NCBI GenBank assembly: GCA_946545505.1
Contig: CAMNNN010000010.1
Span: forward strand, 1-15,056
Source of the DNA: an uncultured Clostridia bacterium
GTDB taxonomy: Bacteria; Bacillota; Clostridia; Saccharofermentanales; Saccharofermentanaceae
Length of the DNA: 15,056 bases
Direction of reading: 5' to 3'
Part shown: piece after piece, positions 6,902 to 13,630 of the stretch
Numbering within the stretch: position 1 is the stretch's first letter
Layout of the letters: each line of letters begins with the position of its first letter
Translations under genes and position numbers: made by a program
The notes under the pieces: model-generated
Database searches by the model: none
What the model was told of the DNA's origin: nothing
What the model saw: only the letters and a program-made list of their open reading frames with translations

Positions 6902-7508
6902 GGTTGTCTTCCTTTCTGACAGCGCTTATAAAAGCCGCCATCTTTGCATTATCTTTTATGCCTCCGGTCTCTACTCCCGAGCTTACGTCGACTGCATAAG
7001 GATGAAGGTTCCTTACCGCCTCAGCCGCATTTCCGGGGTGAAGGCCGCCTGCAAGAAAATAAGGTCTCTCTATATTCTTCAACAGGTTCCAGTCGAAAGT
7101 GACTCCGCCGCCCATTCCGGCATCAAGGAGAACATAGTCAGCGGGGCTTTCTTCCGCTTGTGTGAATCCGCCGGCGGTATCCGCCCGGAAAGCTTTTATG
7201 ACAGGCTTTCCTGTGCATGCCTGCAGACTTCGTATGTATGCTTCGTCCTCGTGACCGTGAAGCTGGGCGATGTCGATTATACCATCATTAAGAAGAGCCT
7301 TAACAACTTCTATGTCTTCGTCTACAAACACGCCCGCGGCTTTGACGGAAGGATCGAGCTGAGCCTTAAGTGCCGCGGCCTTCTCACGGGTAACGGCGCG
7401 CTTGGATTTGGTCCAGAATACGAAGCCTATATAATCAGGCTTCAATTCATTAGCCGCTTCGATATCCTCAATGCGTGTCAGTCCGCAGAACTTAACCTTG
7501 GTCATCAT
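6894..7508 (-). CDS. trpF: Phosphoribosylanthranilate isomerase
   Basis: It isomerises N-(5'-phosphoribosyl)anthranilate to CdRP, the third step from chorismate. A 204-residue TIM barrel with KFCGLTR carrying the catalytic Cys8, QLHGHED (82-88), LLDA with the catalytic Asp129, [17 protein letters not shown] and VDVSSGVE. Two adjacent ATG codons (7508 and 7505) are possible. The first gives an ATGA overlap with trpC; the second has better spacing to AGGAG. The protein differs by one residue only. It is a separate gene here, not fused to trpC as in enterics. Confidence 0.96.
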   Translation of the reverse strand: MMTKVKFCGLTRIEDIEAANELKPDYIGFVFWTKSKRAVTREKAAALKAQLDPSVKAAGVFVDEDIEVVKALLNDGIIDIAQLHGHEDEAYIRSLQACTGKPVIKAFRADTAGGFTQAEESPADYVLLDAGMGGGVTFDWNLLKNIERPYFLAGGLHPGNAAEAVRNLHPYAVDVSSGVETGGIKDNAKMAAFISAVRKEDNHD

Positions 7509-8284
7509 ACACTCCTGAAAGATCTGAGCATCTGTTTCTTGTCAGCTGCTCTCATAAGCGCCTCGCCTACGAGCACTGCATCCACACCTGCTTTCTTAAG
7601 CAAAGCGACATCGGATGCGTCTTTAACTCCGCTCTCGGAAACAAATATCACGTCATCTCCCACGAGCTCCTTAAGCCTCATGCTGTTGCCGGTGTCGACC
7701 GAGAAATCCTTGAGGTTTCTGTTGTTGACTCCTATGATCCGTGCGCCTGCTTCAAGTGCAGTTTTTACTTCAGCTTCATCGTGTGCTTCGACCAGTGCTG
7801 ACAGCCCGAGCTCATCACAGATGCCGATGTACCCGCGGATCTGTTCCATGCCCAAGATAGAGCAGATGAGAAGGACTGCGGAAGCCCCCAGAATCTTGGC
7901 CTCGTAGATCATGTATTCATCTACCGTGAAGTCCTTCCTTATGCAGGGAGTGCTTACGGCGGAAGTAATCTCCTTAAGGTACTCATCGCTTCCCAGGAAC
8001 CACTTGGGCTCAGTGAGGACCGAGATGCAGTCTGCTCCCGCTTCCTCGTATTCCTTCGCGATCTGAAGGTAAGGAAAATCCTCGGCGATAATGCCCTTGG
8101 ACGGGGATGCCTTCTTGCACTCGCATATGAACGAGAGGCCCTCCCGGCGGAGTGCTTTCTCGAAAGGAAAGTCTCCCTTGGGCAATGCCTGTGCCTCGGC
8201 TCTGACCTGCTCTAACGGTCTTATGCTTTTCGAGGCGGCAACGCGCTCGCGTGCGTGTTCTGCAAGCTGATCGAGGATCGTCAT
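7505..8284 (-). CDS. trpC: Indole-3-glycerol-phosphate synthase
   Basis: It closes the indole ring by decarboxylating CdRP to indole-3-glycerol phosphate. A 259-residue, stand-alone TIM barrel. Family motifs are [13 protein letters not shown] (52-64) with the conserved Glu and Lys, [26 protein letters not shown] with the catalytic lysine, [13 protein letters not shown], and VSESGV near the C-terminus. The ATG overlaps the trpD stop as ATGA, and the stop overlaps the trpF start in the same way, so translation should pass directly from gene to gene. Confidence 0.97.
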   Translation of the reverse strand: MTILDQLAEHARERVAASKSIRPLEQVRAEAQALPKGDFPFEKALRREGLSFICECKKASPSKGIIAEDFPYLQIAKEYEEAGADCISVLTEPKWFLGSDEYLKEITSAVSTPCIRKDFTVDEYMIYEAKILGASAVLLICSILGMEQIRGYIGICDELGLSALVEAHDEAEVKTALEAGARIIGVNNRNLKDFSVDTGNSMRLKELVGDDVIFVSESGVKDASDVALLKKAGVDAVLVGEALMRAADKKQMLRSFRSV

Positions 8285-9312
8285 GCCTCTGCCTCCGGAC
8301 GGTTGCTGACTTCGATCATCTTCTGCAGTGTCTCGTATGCCTTGCCGGAGTCGAGGATCTCACCTGCAAGCTTAACGCCTTCTGCAAATGAGTCTGCCTT
8401 GCCGCCGATGTAGAGGGAAGCACCTGCGTTCAGGAGAACTGCGTCTCTCTTAGGTCCCTTAGCACCCTTGAGAATGTCGATAGTGATCTGAGCGTTCTGC
8501 TCGGGATCGCCGCCCTTGAGGTCATCCTTGGTGCAGCGTGTAAGGCCGAAGTCCTCGGGAGTTATTGTGTATGTCTTGTACCAGCCGTCACGGATCTCGC
8601 TTATCCTTGTGGGAGCGCTCATAGAGATTTCATCAAGCTTGTCTGTGCCGTAAACTACCATGCCGCGCTTAACGCCGAGGCTGACAAGAACCTGTGACAA
8701 AGGCTCAACGAGGTACTCGTCATAGACTCCGAGGAGCTGCATTGAAGGCTTGCCGGGGTTGGTGAGGGGGCCGAGGATGTTAAACACCGTACGGAAGCCG
8801 AGCTCCTTACGGATGGGTCCGACATACTTCATGGAGGTGTGATACTTCTGTGCGAAGAAGAAGCACATGCCGGCCTCGTTCAGCATCTCTATGCAGCGCG
8901 CGGGGCTCTGGTTGATGTTTACTCCCAGGGCCTCGAGGCAGTCTGCCGTGCCGCACTTGGAAGATGCCGCGCGGTTACCGTGCTTAGCTACCTTCATGCC
9001 GCCTGCAGCAGCCACGATCGCGGAAGTGGTGGAGATGTTGAAGCTGTGTGCGTTGTCTCCGCCCGTGCCTACGATCTCGAAGATGTCCATGCCTGTCTCT
9101 ACGGGGATGGCGTGGTCTCTCATTGCCGCAGCGCAGCCGGCGATCTCATCTCTTGTCTCAGCCCTCGCACTCTTGGTGGAAAGAGCTGCGAGGAATGCCG
9201 CATTCTGCGTGGGAGTTGTCTCTCCGTTCATGATCTCGTTCATGACGGTAAATGCCTCGTCATATGTGAGATCTTCCTTGTTTACGATCTTTACGATTGC
9301 TTCCTTGATCAT
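8281..9312 (-). CDS. trpD: Anthranilate phosphoribosyltransferase
   Basis: It transfers phosphoribose from PRPP to anthranilate, the second step of the pathway. A 343-residue protein, normal length. An all-helical N-terminal region is followed by the PRPP loop VGTGGD (81-86) and the family signature [12 protein letters not shown] (110-121) ending [27 protein letters not shown] and the DE pair in KLDEIS contribute to metal binding in the family. It is separate from trpG, unlike the enteric fusion. AAGGAGG overlaps the trpG stop, and the ATG lies 4 nt after that stop, the only non-overlapping junction inside the operon. Confidence 0.98.
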   Translation of the reverse strand: MIKEAIVKIVNKEDLTYDEAFTVMNEIMNGETTPTQNAAFLAALSTKSARAETRDEIAGCAAAMRDHAIPVETGMDIFEIVGTGGDNAHSFNISTTSAIVAAAGGMKVAKHGNRAASSKCGTADCLEALGVNINQSPARCIEMLNEAGMCFFFAQKYHTSMKYVGPIRKELGFRTVFNILGPLTNPGKPSMQLLGVYDEYLVEPLSQVLVSLGVKRGMVVYGTDKLDEISMSAPTRISEIRDGWYKTYTITPEDFGLTRCTKDDLKGGDPEQNAQITIDILKGAKGPKRDAVLLNAGASLYIGGKADSFAEGVKLAGEILDSGKAYETLQKMIEVSNRPEAEA

Positions 9313-9316
9313 TGTC

Positions 9317-9883
9317 TTATGCCTCCTTAATGAAATTCATTAACATCTTTTTCCCGTCTGGTGTCATTATCGATTCCGGGTGAAACTGCACTCCGTAAAT
9401 CTTATATTCTCTGTGCTGCACCGCCATGACTTCTCCGTCTTCGGTGAGTGCTGTGACCATGAGCTCTTCCGGGATTGTCTCGGGGTCTGCCGCGAGCGAA
9501 TGATACCTTGCCACCTTGCCGAGAGGGATGCCGTCGAAGAGTTTGCATCTGCCGTCGAATCTTACCACCGATTGCTTGCCGTGCATGAGTTCCTTCGCGT
9601 ATGTGATAGTGGCTCCGAATGCCGCACAGATCGCCTGGTGACCGAGGCACACGCCGAGGATGGGAAAGTCTTTGCCGAGCTGCTTCACCACATCGATTAT
9701 TACGCCGGCGTCCTCAGGTCTTCCGGGTCCGGGTGAGAGGATGATCCGGTCGGGGTTCAATGCCCTGATCTCGTCCACCGTGAGTTCGTCATTGCGGATG
9801 ACTCTGATGTCGGGGTCTATCGCGCCGATGAGCTGATAAAGGTTATAAGAAAAACTGTCGTAATTATCTATGAGCAGGATCAT
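9317..9883 (-). CDS. trpG: Anthranilate synthase glutamine amidotransferase subunit
   Basis: It hydrolyses glutamine and feeds ammonia to TrpE for anthranilate synthesis. A 188-residue class I amidotransferase with the catalytic triad visible: Cys79 in GVCLGHQ, His168 and Glu170 in QFHPES. The oxyanion segment [11 protein letters not shown] (50-60) and the N-terminal [13 protein letters not shown] are typical of TrpG/PabA. Since the two cannot be separated by sequence alone, a shared role in folate (pabA) synthesis is possible; position next to trpE supports TrpG. The ATG overlaps the trpE stop as ATGA. Confidence 0.96.
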   Translation of the reverse strand: MILLIDNYDSFSYNLYQLIGAIDPDIRVIRNDELTVDEIRALNPDRIILSPGPGRPEDAGVIIDVVKQLGKDFPILGVCLGHQAICAAFGATITYAKELMHGKQSVVRFDGRCKLFDGIPLGKVARYHSLAADPETIPEELMVTALTEDGEVMAVQHREYKIYGVQFHPESIMTPDGKKMLMNFIKEA

Positions 9884-11346
9884 AATTCATCCTCCTGTGC
9901 AAGCTCGAGTGCCTTAAGTGATGCTCTTGCTTTGTTGAGGCACTCCTGGTATTCCTTCCCGGGGTCGGAGTCAGCGACGATTCCTGCGCCGGATCTGACG
10001 AAGACCTTGCCGTTCTTCTTGAATACGAGTCTTATGGCGATACATGTGTCCATGTTTCCGGTAAAGTCGATGTAGCCTATGGCACCTCCGTAGATGCCGC
10101 GCTTGTTATTCTCGAGTTCTCCTATAAGCTGGCATGCTCTTATCTTGGGTGCTCCGGAGAGGGTGCCTGCAGGGAGGACTGCCTCGATCGCATCGAAGGC
10201 GTCATGGTCTTCCGTGATCTCCCCCCTTACCGTGGATCCTATGTGCATGACATGTGAAAACCTCTCAATGGTGTGGAGCTTCTCTATTTCCACGGAACCG
10301 AATTTGCTTATCTTTCCCAGGTCGTTTCTTCCCAGATCCACGAGCATATTGTGCTCGGCAAGCTCTTTCTCATCCTGAAGGAGCTCCTCCTCGAGTGCCT
10401 TGTCTTCCTCAGGTGTCTTTCCCCTGGGTCTTGTGCCTGCGAGAGGGAAAGTATGAAGAACACCGTCCTGAAGCTTAACGAGCGTCTCGGGGGAAGCGCC
10501 TGCGACCTCAACGTCCGTGCCGGAGAAATAGAACATGTAAGGCGACGGGTTGATAGTTCTCAGCACTCTGTATGTGTTGAGCAGGCTGCCTTCAAAAGGC
10601 GCGGAAAGCCTGTTGGAAAGAACTATCTGGAAGATGTCGCCTTCCTTAATGTGGTGCTTGCCCTTCTCGACCATTTCGCAGAATGCTTCCTTGCCGAAGA
10701 GGGGGGTGACCTCGCCCTTGAGCCTGCCGCCTTTCTCCTCGATCTTACTGCCGTTATGCAGAAGGTTTACGAGTCCCTTTAAGGTCTCAACAGCTCTTCT
10801 GTAGCCGTCCTCGCCCTCATTGAGCTTCATGTTCTCGATGATGATTATCTTCTGCTTTAAGTTGTCGAAGGCGATTACCTTGTCGAAGAGCATGAGGTCA
10901 ACATCCTTGAAGCCCTCCTCGTCTTCAACGTCACACTTTGCCGTGGGTTCGCTGTAAGTTAAGTAGTCGTATGAGAAGTAACCTACGAGGCCGCCTGCGA
11001 AGGGAGGGAGGTAGTCGAACCTGGGGCTTTTGTAGCCGCTCATGATTCTTCTTAACTCGGCGGAAGGATCATTTGTCTTTATCTTCTCATCGCCGATCTC
11101 AAGGATCCCGTCCTTACAGGTGATGAGTTCTCTGGGGTTAAATCCCAGAAATGTATATCTTCCCCATGTCTCGTTCGCCTGTGCCGACTCGAGCATATAG
11201 ACATGGTCTGAAGCATTCTTCAGAATCTTTAATGCCTCGATCGGAGTAGTGAAGTCGGATAAGATCTCTACGCTTATAGGAAGCACATCGTACTTGCCTT
11301 CTGCTGCGATCTTCATGGCCTCTTCCAGAGTGGGTCTGATCTGCAT
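9880..11346 (-). CDS. trpE: Anthranilate synthase component I
   Basis: First committed enzyme: chorismate plus ammonia to anthranilate and pyruvate, with TrpG. The 488 residues hold an N-terminal allosteric domain with MLESAQANETWGRYTFLG, where the LES motif forms the tryptophan feedback pocket in the family. The chorismate-binding domain follows: ASPETLV, AGTRPRGKTPEED, LVDLGRNDLGK, FSHVMHIGSTVRG, LPAGTLSGAPKIRA, YGGAIGYIDF and GAGIVADSDP. The intact LES motif suggests normal feedback inhibition by tryptophan. The ATG follows AAAGGAGGACAAAACAA, a strong ribosome binding site, 30 nt after the T-box terminator U-tract. First gene of the operon. Confidence 0.98.
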   Translation of the reverse strand: MQIRPTLEEAMKIAAEGKYDVLPISVEILSDFTTPIEALKILKNASDHVYMLESAQANETWGRYTFLGFNPRELITCKDGILEIGDEKIKTNDPSAELRRIMSGYKSPRFDYLPPFAGGLVGYFSYDYLTYSEPTAKCDVEDEEGFKDVDLMLFDKVIAFDNLKQKIIIIENMKLNEGEDGYRRAVETLKGLVNLLHNGSKIEEKGGRLKGEVTPLFGKEAFCEMVEKGKHHIKEGDIFQIVLSNRLSAPFEGSLLNTYRVLRTINPSPYMFYFSGTDVEVAGASPETLVKLQDGVLHTFPLAGTRPRGKTPEEDKALEEELLQDEKELAEHNMLVDLGRNDLGKISKFGSVEIEKLHTIERFSHVMHIGSTVRGEITEDHDAFDAIEAVLPAGTLSGAPKIRACQLIGELENNKRGIYGGAIGYIDFTGNMDTCIAIRLVFKKNGKVFVRSGAGIVADSDPGKEYQECLNKARASLKALELAQEDEL

Positions 11347-11376
11347 TTGTTTTGTCCTCCTTTACCTGCTCGAGGA

Positions 11377-11419
11377 CAAAAGAAAACGCCCTCGACAGAA
11401 TTACTATCTGTCAAGGACG
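11377..11419 (-). terminator. T-box-regulated terminator before trpE
   Basis: On the minus strand CGTCCTTGACAG (11419-11408) pairs with CTGTCGAGGGCG (11398-11387), 12 bp with two G-U pairs and a 9-nt loop, followed by TTTTCTTTT. The 5' arm contains CCTTG, which alternatively closes the T-box antiterminator. Confidence 0.92.
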
Positions 11420-11640
11420 AATAATTACATTATCCGCGGTGCCACCTTGATTTACGGGTTACCGTACTCTTAAGCAGGATACCATCATATCCCCGGCTGT
11501 TAACGGTGCCTGCCGTCGCAGCATTTGACTGCGCCCTCATCCGGTCCATTTGATAATCCGTTTCTCACCTGACTCTCAGCACCACAGGCTCTCTGTAAAG
11601 GCGTTTATTATCTTTATCTCCGCATCAACGGTTTACTTTA
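11377..11640 (-). ncRNA. Tryptophan T-box leader of the trp operon
   Basis: The minus strand carries the T-box AAGGTGGCACCGCGG (11448-11434). It contains the UGGC bulge that pairs with the GCCA-3' end of uncharged tRNA-Trp. Stem I is seen upstream with AGAGAG and a GTGCTGAGAGTCAGGTGAGAA distal region. GATAAT and ATTATC close the helix above the specifier loop, whose 3' side reads AAATGGACC. The specifier codon is therefore TGG (Trp) at 11548-11546. GGATGA after it resembles the stem I kink-turn. The antiterminator (CAAGG with CCTTG) and the terminator at 11377-11419 share sequence, so uncharged tRNA-Trp should allow transcription of trpE onwards. Confidence 0.95.
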
Positions 11641-11666
11641 TGGCGGTAATTTACCACAGTAAAGTA
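11634..11666. promoter_or_regulatory. Nested dyad (candidate operator) centred on the trp promoter
   Basis: Two sets of inverted repeats share one centre at 11650: TACTTTA / TAAAGTA (11634-11640, 11660-11666) and GGTAA / TTACC (11645-11649, 11651-11655). The dyad covers the -10 box and the likely transcription start. It lies upstream of T-box stem I, so it is more likely a protein site than RNA. The regulator is unknown. Confidence 0.55.
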
Positions 11667-11677
11667 TAGTTTGTAAA
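11648..11677 (-). promoter_or_regulatory. Candidate trp operon promoter
   Basis: On the minus strand TTTACA (11677-11672), 18 bp, then TAAATT (11653-11648) preceded by TGG (extended -10). An alternative is TTGGGT (11692-11687), 18 bp, TATACT (11668-11663). Either would give a transcript containing the complete T-box leader. The first is preferred for its extended -10 and distance to stem I. Confidence 0.55.
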
Positions 11678-11710
11678 TAGGATTTTACCCAATCACCCGA
11701 TAAACGATGA

Positions 11711-11750
11711 AAAATCACCTGATTATCAGGTTGTCATATCAGGCGATTTT
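11711..11750 (-). terminator. Terminator-like hairpin facing the trp promoter
   Basis: AAAATCACCTGAT (11711-11723) and ATCAGGCGATTTT (11738-11750) form a 13-bp stem with one mismatch. As minus-strand RNA the mismatch becomes G-U and the stem is followed by U-rich sequence, so it would work best leftwards. A third copy of ATCAGG (11724-11730 region) sits in the loop. No minus-strand gene is visible upstream of it, so it may insulate trp from antisense transcription or be a DNA site. Confidence 0.45.
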
Positions 11751-11769
11751 ATGAACATTGCCTTTAGGA

Positions 11770-11805
11770 TTGTCGGATTTTGTCGTTTTTTGTCGAGAAT
11801 TGTCG
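11770..11805 (+). repeat. Four TTGTCG direct repeats at exact 10-bp spacing
   Basis: TTGTCG begins at 11770, 11780, 11790 and 11800, each separated by 4 unlike bases. A related TTGTCA is at 11731. The array ends 35 bp before the nuclease-like gene. One-per-helical-turn spacing is typical of cooperative protein binding on one DNA face. No clear -35/-10 pair was found beside it. Confidence 0.75.
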
Positions 11806-11840
11806 GTCTTTCTGGAATGAGAGGCTGATAGGCTGGGGAT

Positions 11841-12623
11841 ATGAACGAGAAGATGGTCCTACAATTACGCATATCATATCTTTCATATCGGATAGAAAGA
11901 TTACCTAGAGGATGGTTTTCTACCATTAACGGGCGTAAATATACCGTGATAGCCTATGAGCCTGATAATCCGAAGGTGGGGGTTAGGAATACCAGGAGAT
12001 ATTTGTTTAACACCAGGAAAGGTGATTCTTACAGGAGAAAGGTAATTGAACGTATATCTGCTGAAGCTGAACTCACCAAGCTGTTGGCTGAATGGCACAT
12101 GAATTATATCGGGGAGCCGGAGATTATCAAATTCCCGCTTAGCAAGACCAGATTCTGCGGGATACAGACCAGGCAGTTCATGAATTCAGAGTCTAACCAG
12201 AACAAATACCAACCCAGGAATCCGATTATCTACAAAGGTCAGACTCTAAGATCGAAGAATGAATTACTGGCGGTTAAAGAGGTAGAAGCATTAGGCTTCA
12301 TGTGGAAAACGGAAATCTGCTTCCGCTTCGGCAAATATACCTTCTATCCGGATGTGGTTTTCTACGTTCCTTACATCGATAAACCAATAGCATTGGAACT
12401 CGACGGTATGATGGATGAAGACGATTACTACGATCATGCGGAAGACAGAAGACGCAAGTATATCAGGGCAGGATTCGAAGAGAATAAGGATGTAATCTTC
12501 TTGAGGCTTAATAACGAATATTATTTTCCGTCAGAGGACTTAAAAACACTGATTAGAATTGCCATAGAAAGAAGCATCGCCGATCTGAGGATCGGCGATG
12601 CGGAAGGTATTGAATTTGTCTGA
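11841..12623 (+). CDS. Protein with a PD-(D/E)XK nuclease-like C-terminal domain, function unknown
   Basis: A 260-residue protein, not confidently recognised as a named family. The N-terminal part (1-110) is basic with many Arg and Tyr (YTVIAYEP, RNTRRYLFNTRKGDSYRRK). The C-terminal part (130-225) has the arrangement of a restriction-endonuclease-like core: Glu141 in RSKNELLAV, Pro170-Asp171 in FYPDVVFYV, then Glu186-Leu-Asp188 in IALELDGMMDE. A helix with HAEDRRRKYIRAGF and the strand VIFLRL follow. This order of E, PD and ExD/K-like strand is seen in DUF559/Vsr-type folds. The usual lysine is replaced by Asp188, so activity is uncertain. It starts after GGCTGGGGAT, a weak ribosome site. It seems AT-richer than the trp genes and stands alone, which may indicate horizontal acquisition. 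The last codons contain a minus-strand terminator. Confidence 0.75.
   Translation: MNEKMVLQLRISYLSYRIERLPRGWFSTINGRKYTVIAYEPDNPKVGVRNTRRYLFNTRKGDSYRRKVIERISAEAELTKLLAEWHMNYIGEPEIIKFPLSKTRFCGIQTRQFMNSESNQNKYQPRNPIIYKGQTLRSKNELLAVKEVEALGFMWKTEICFRFGKYTFYPDVVFYVPYIDKPIALELDGMMDEDDYYDHAEDRRRKYIRAGFEENKDVIFLRLNNEYYFPSEDLKTLIRIAIERSIADLRIGDAEGIEFV
12565..12601 (-). terminator. Rho-independent terminator of ohrR/marR, inside the converging CDS
   Basis: GCATCGCCGATC (12574-12585) and GATCGGCGATGC (12590-12601) form a perfect 12-bp GC-rich stem with a 4-nt loop. On the minus strand it is followed by TTCTTTCT; on the plus strand no T-run follows. It therefore serves the regulator gene ending at 12633, yet lies wholly within the last codons of the plus-strand gene. 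Confidence 0.85.
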
Positions 12624-12632
12624 TCAATCTAA

Positions 12633-13076
12633 TTAAGCTTTACCACCGAGGAGTACATACAGGAGACGGTAAAGGTCGGCTGCATCCTCGAGTGAGAGAT
12701 TTACACATGCGCTCATCTTCTTGGGGACGTCGAGACATTCTTCTCTTAAGTCGTAGCCTTTCTTGGTGAGCTTCACGATAACAACACGCTCATCTTCCGT
12801 GCTTCTCTCTCTGGTCAGATACCCCTGAAGTTCGAGTTTCTTGAGCATGGGCGTGAGGGTGCCGGTATCAAGGAAGAGTCTCTTACCGAGATCTCCTACG
12901 GTCATGCCGTCATTCTCCCACAGTGCCATGAATGTGATGTACTGCGTATACGTGAGTCCGATCTCGGAGAGGATCGGAGTGTACATGTTTATAATCTCTC
13001 TTGATGCCGCATAAAGAGGGAAGCAGAGCTGGTTATCCAGCTTCAGCGCCTCGTATTTATCTTTCTTCTTAGCCAT
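12633..13076 (-). CDS. MarR-family regulator, OhrR-like peroxide sensor
   Basis: A 147-residue winged-helix repressor. The N-terminus reads KLDNQLCFPLYAASREI, closely matching OhrR, in which the equivalent cysteine (Cys18 here) is oxidised by organic hydroperoxides and releases DNA. Tyrosines in MYTPILSEIGLTYTQY match those that contact the reactive cysteine in OhrR. The winged helix spans about residues 53-106 (MTVGDLGKRL, TPMLKKLELQGYLTRERSTEDERV). Two more cysteines (114, 124) could allow the disulfide chemistry of 2-Cys OhrR. ATG 13076 is chosen because GAGGAG lies 7 nt upstream; an earlier TTG is less likely. No ohr peroxidase gene is visible, so the target may be its own promoter or the flavoprotein/MATE genes upstream. 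Confidence 0.9.
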   Translation of the reverse strand: MAKKKDKYEALKLDNQLCFPLYAASREIINMYTPILSEIGLTYTQYITFMALWENDGMTVGDLGKRLFLDTGTLTPMLKKLELQGYLTRERSTEDERVVIVKLTKKGYDLREECLDVPKKMSACVNLSLEDAADLYRLLYVLLGGKA

Positions 13077-13176
13077 ATACAAACTCCTCTATCGCCTTGG
13101 ATATGTAGTAAAAGAATATCACGCATTAAGGGAGCTTTGGGGCTTTTCCAAAACCTTTTATAAAATGTTTATCTTT

Positions 13177-13191
13177 TTGAAAAAGTTTCAA
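13177..13191. promoter_or_regulatory. Candidate operator upstream of ohrR/marR
   Basis: A perfect palindrome TTGAAA-AAG-TTTCAA in the 131-bp gap between the flavoprotein gene and the regulator. Gene-adjacent AT-rich palindromes of this size are typical MarR-family sites and suggest autoregulation. No convincing -10/-35 pair was found, and the sequence is not the known OhrR box. Confidence 0.4.
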
Positions 13192-13207
13192 CAAATATAA
13201 TCGGGTA

Positions 13208-13600
13208 TCAGAAGTTTACTGTCCTCGGAGCGGCAGTGAAAGATGAGAATGTGGCTGTCGCATTCTTAAAGTAGAACACCTCGGTGTTGCCGTCCTCTGC
13301 CGAATACATAGCCTGAAGTTCGGGGTAGCCTGCCAGCATATGAGCCTTCGCCTCCACGCGATCGTCACTTATGAGTTCTCCTGCCACACGAAGCCATGTG
13401 CCGTCCTTGAAAGCACAGATTTCCGCCTTGGGGTTAGCGTGCAGCTGCTTACTGACGCTCTTGATCTTTCCGGTCTGGATATAGAGCTTGTCTTCAAAGA
13501 TATCAACCGTGCCGAACGGTCTTACCCTGGGCTGATCGCCTTCTACTGTAGCAAGATAATAGGTCTGAGCAGATTTAAGAAAATCGTATACTTCGTTCAT
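13208..13600 (-). CDS. Pyridoxamine 5'-phosphate oxidase-like flavoprotein (FMN split barrel)
   Basis: A complete 130-residue protein. The N-terminus (MNEVYDFLKSAQTYYLATVEGDQPRVRPFG) and later KLYIQTGKIKSVSKQLHANPKAEICAF are typical of the small PNPOx-like family of FMN- or F420-binding split-barrel proteins in anaerobes. These act as reductases or cofactor-binding proteins and generally do not make pyridoxal phosphate. The FxxGTVDIF segment and the K-x-V-K/QL helix match the FMN site region; substrate unknown. GGAGG precedes the ATG. It lies 30 nt after the MATE stop, so the two are likely co-transcribed. Confidence 0.88.
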   Translation of the reverse strand: MNEVYDFLKSAQTYYLATVEGDQPRVRPFGTVDIFEDKLYIQTGKIKSVSKQLHANPKAEICAFKDGTWLRVAGELISDDRVEAKAHMLAGYPELQAMYSAEDGNTEVFYFKNATATFSSFTAAPRTVNF

Positions 13601-13630
13601 ACAAAGCCTCCGTTTTCTTTATATTCTAAC

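Noticed and set aside
6804..7907. Plus-strand open frame of 367 codons across trpB/trpF/trpC
   Set aside because: Antisense shadow of conserved genes; low-complexity Ser/Ala-rich translation.
8839..9343. Several overlapping plus-strand open frames in trpD
   Set aside because: All antisense to trpD, whose PRPP and anthranilate motifs are intact.
11770..11805. CRISPR array
   Set aside because: Repeat unit is 6 bp with 4-bp spacers, far too short, and no cas genes are present.
11726..11926. Minus-strand open frame of 66 codons containing the repeat PTILDKKRQNPTIL
   Set aside because: The amino acid repeat is simply the translated TTGTCG array; half of it is antisense to the nuclease-like gene and no ribosome binding site was seen.
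13107..13160. TTTGG...CCAAA imperfect inverted repeat between the flavoprotein and regulator genes
   Set aside because: Arms are only 5 bp in AT-rich sequence, so chance occurrence is likely.
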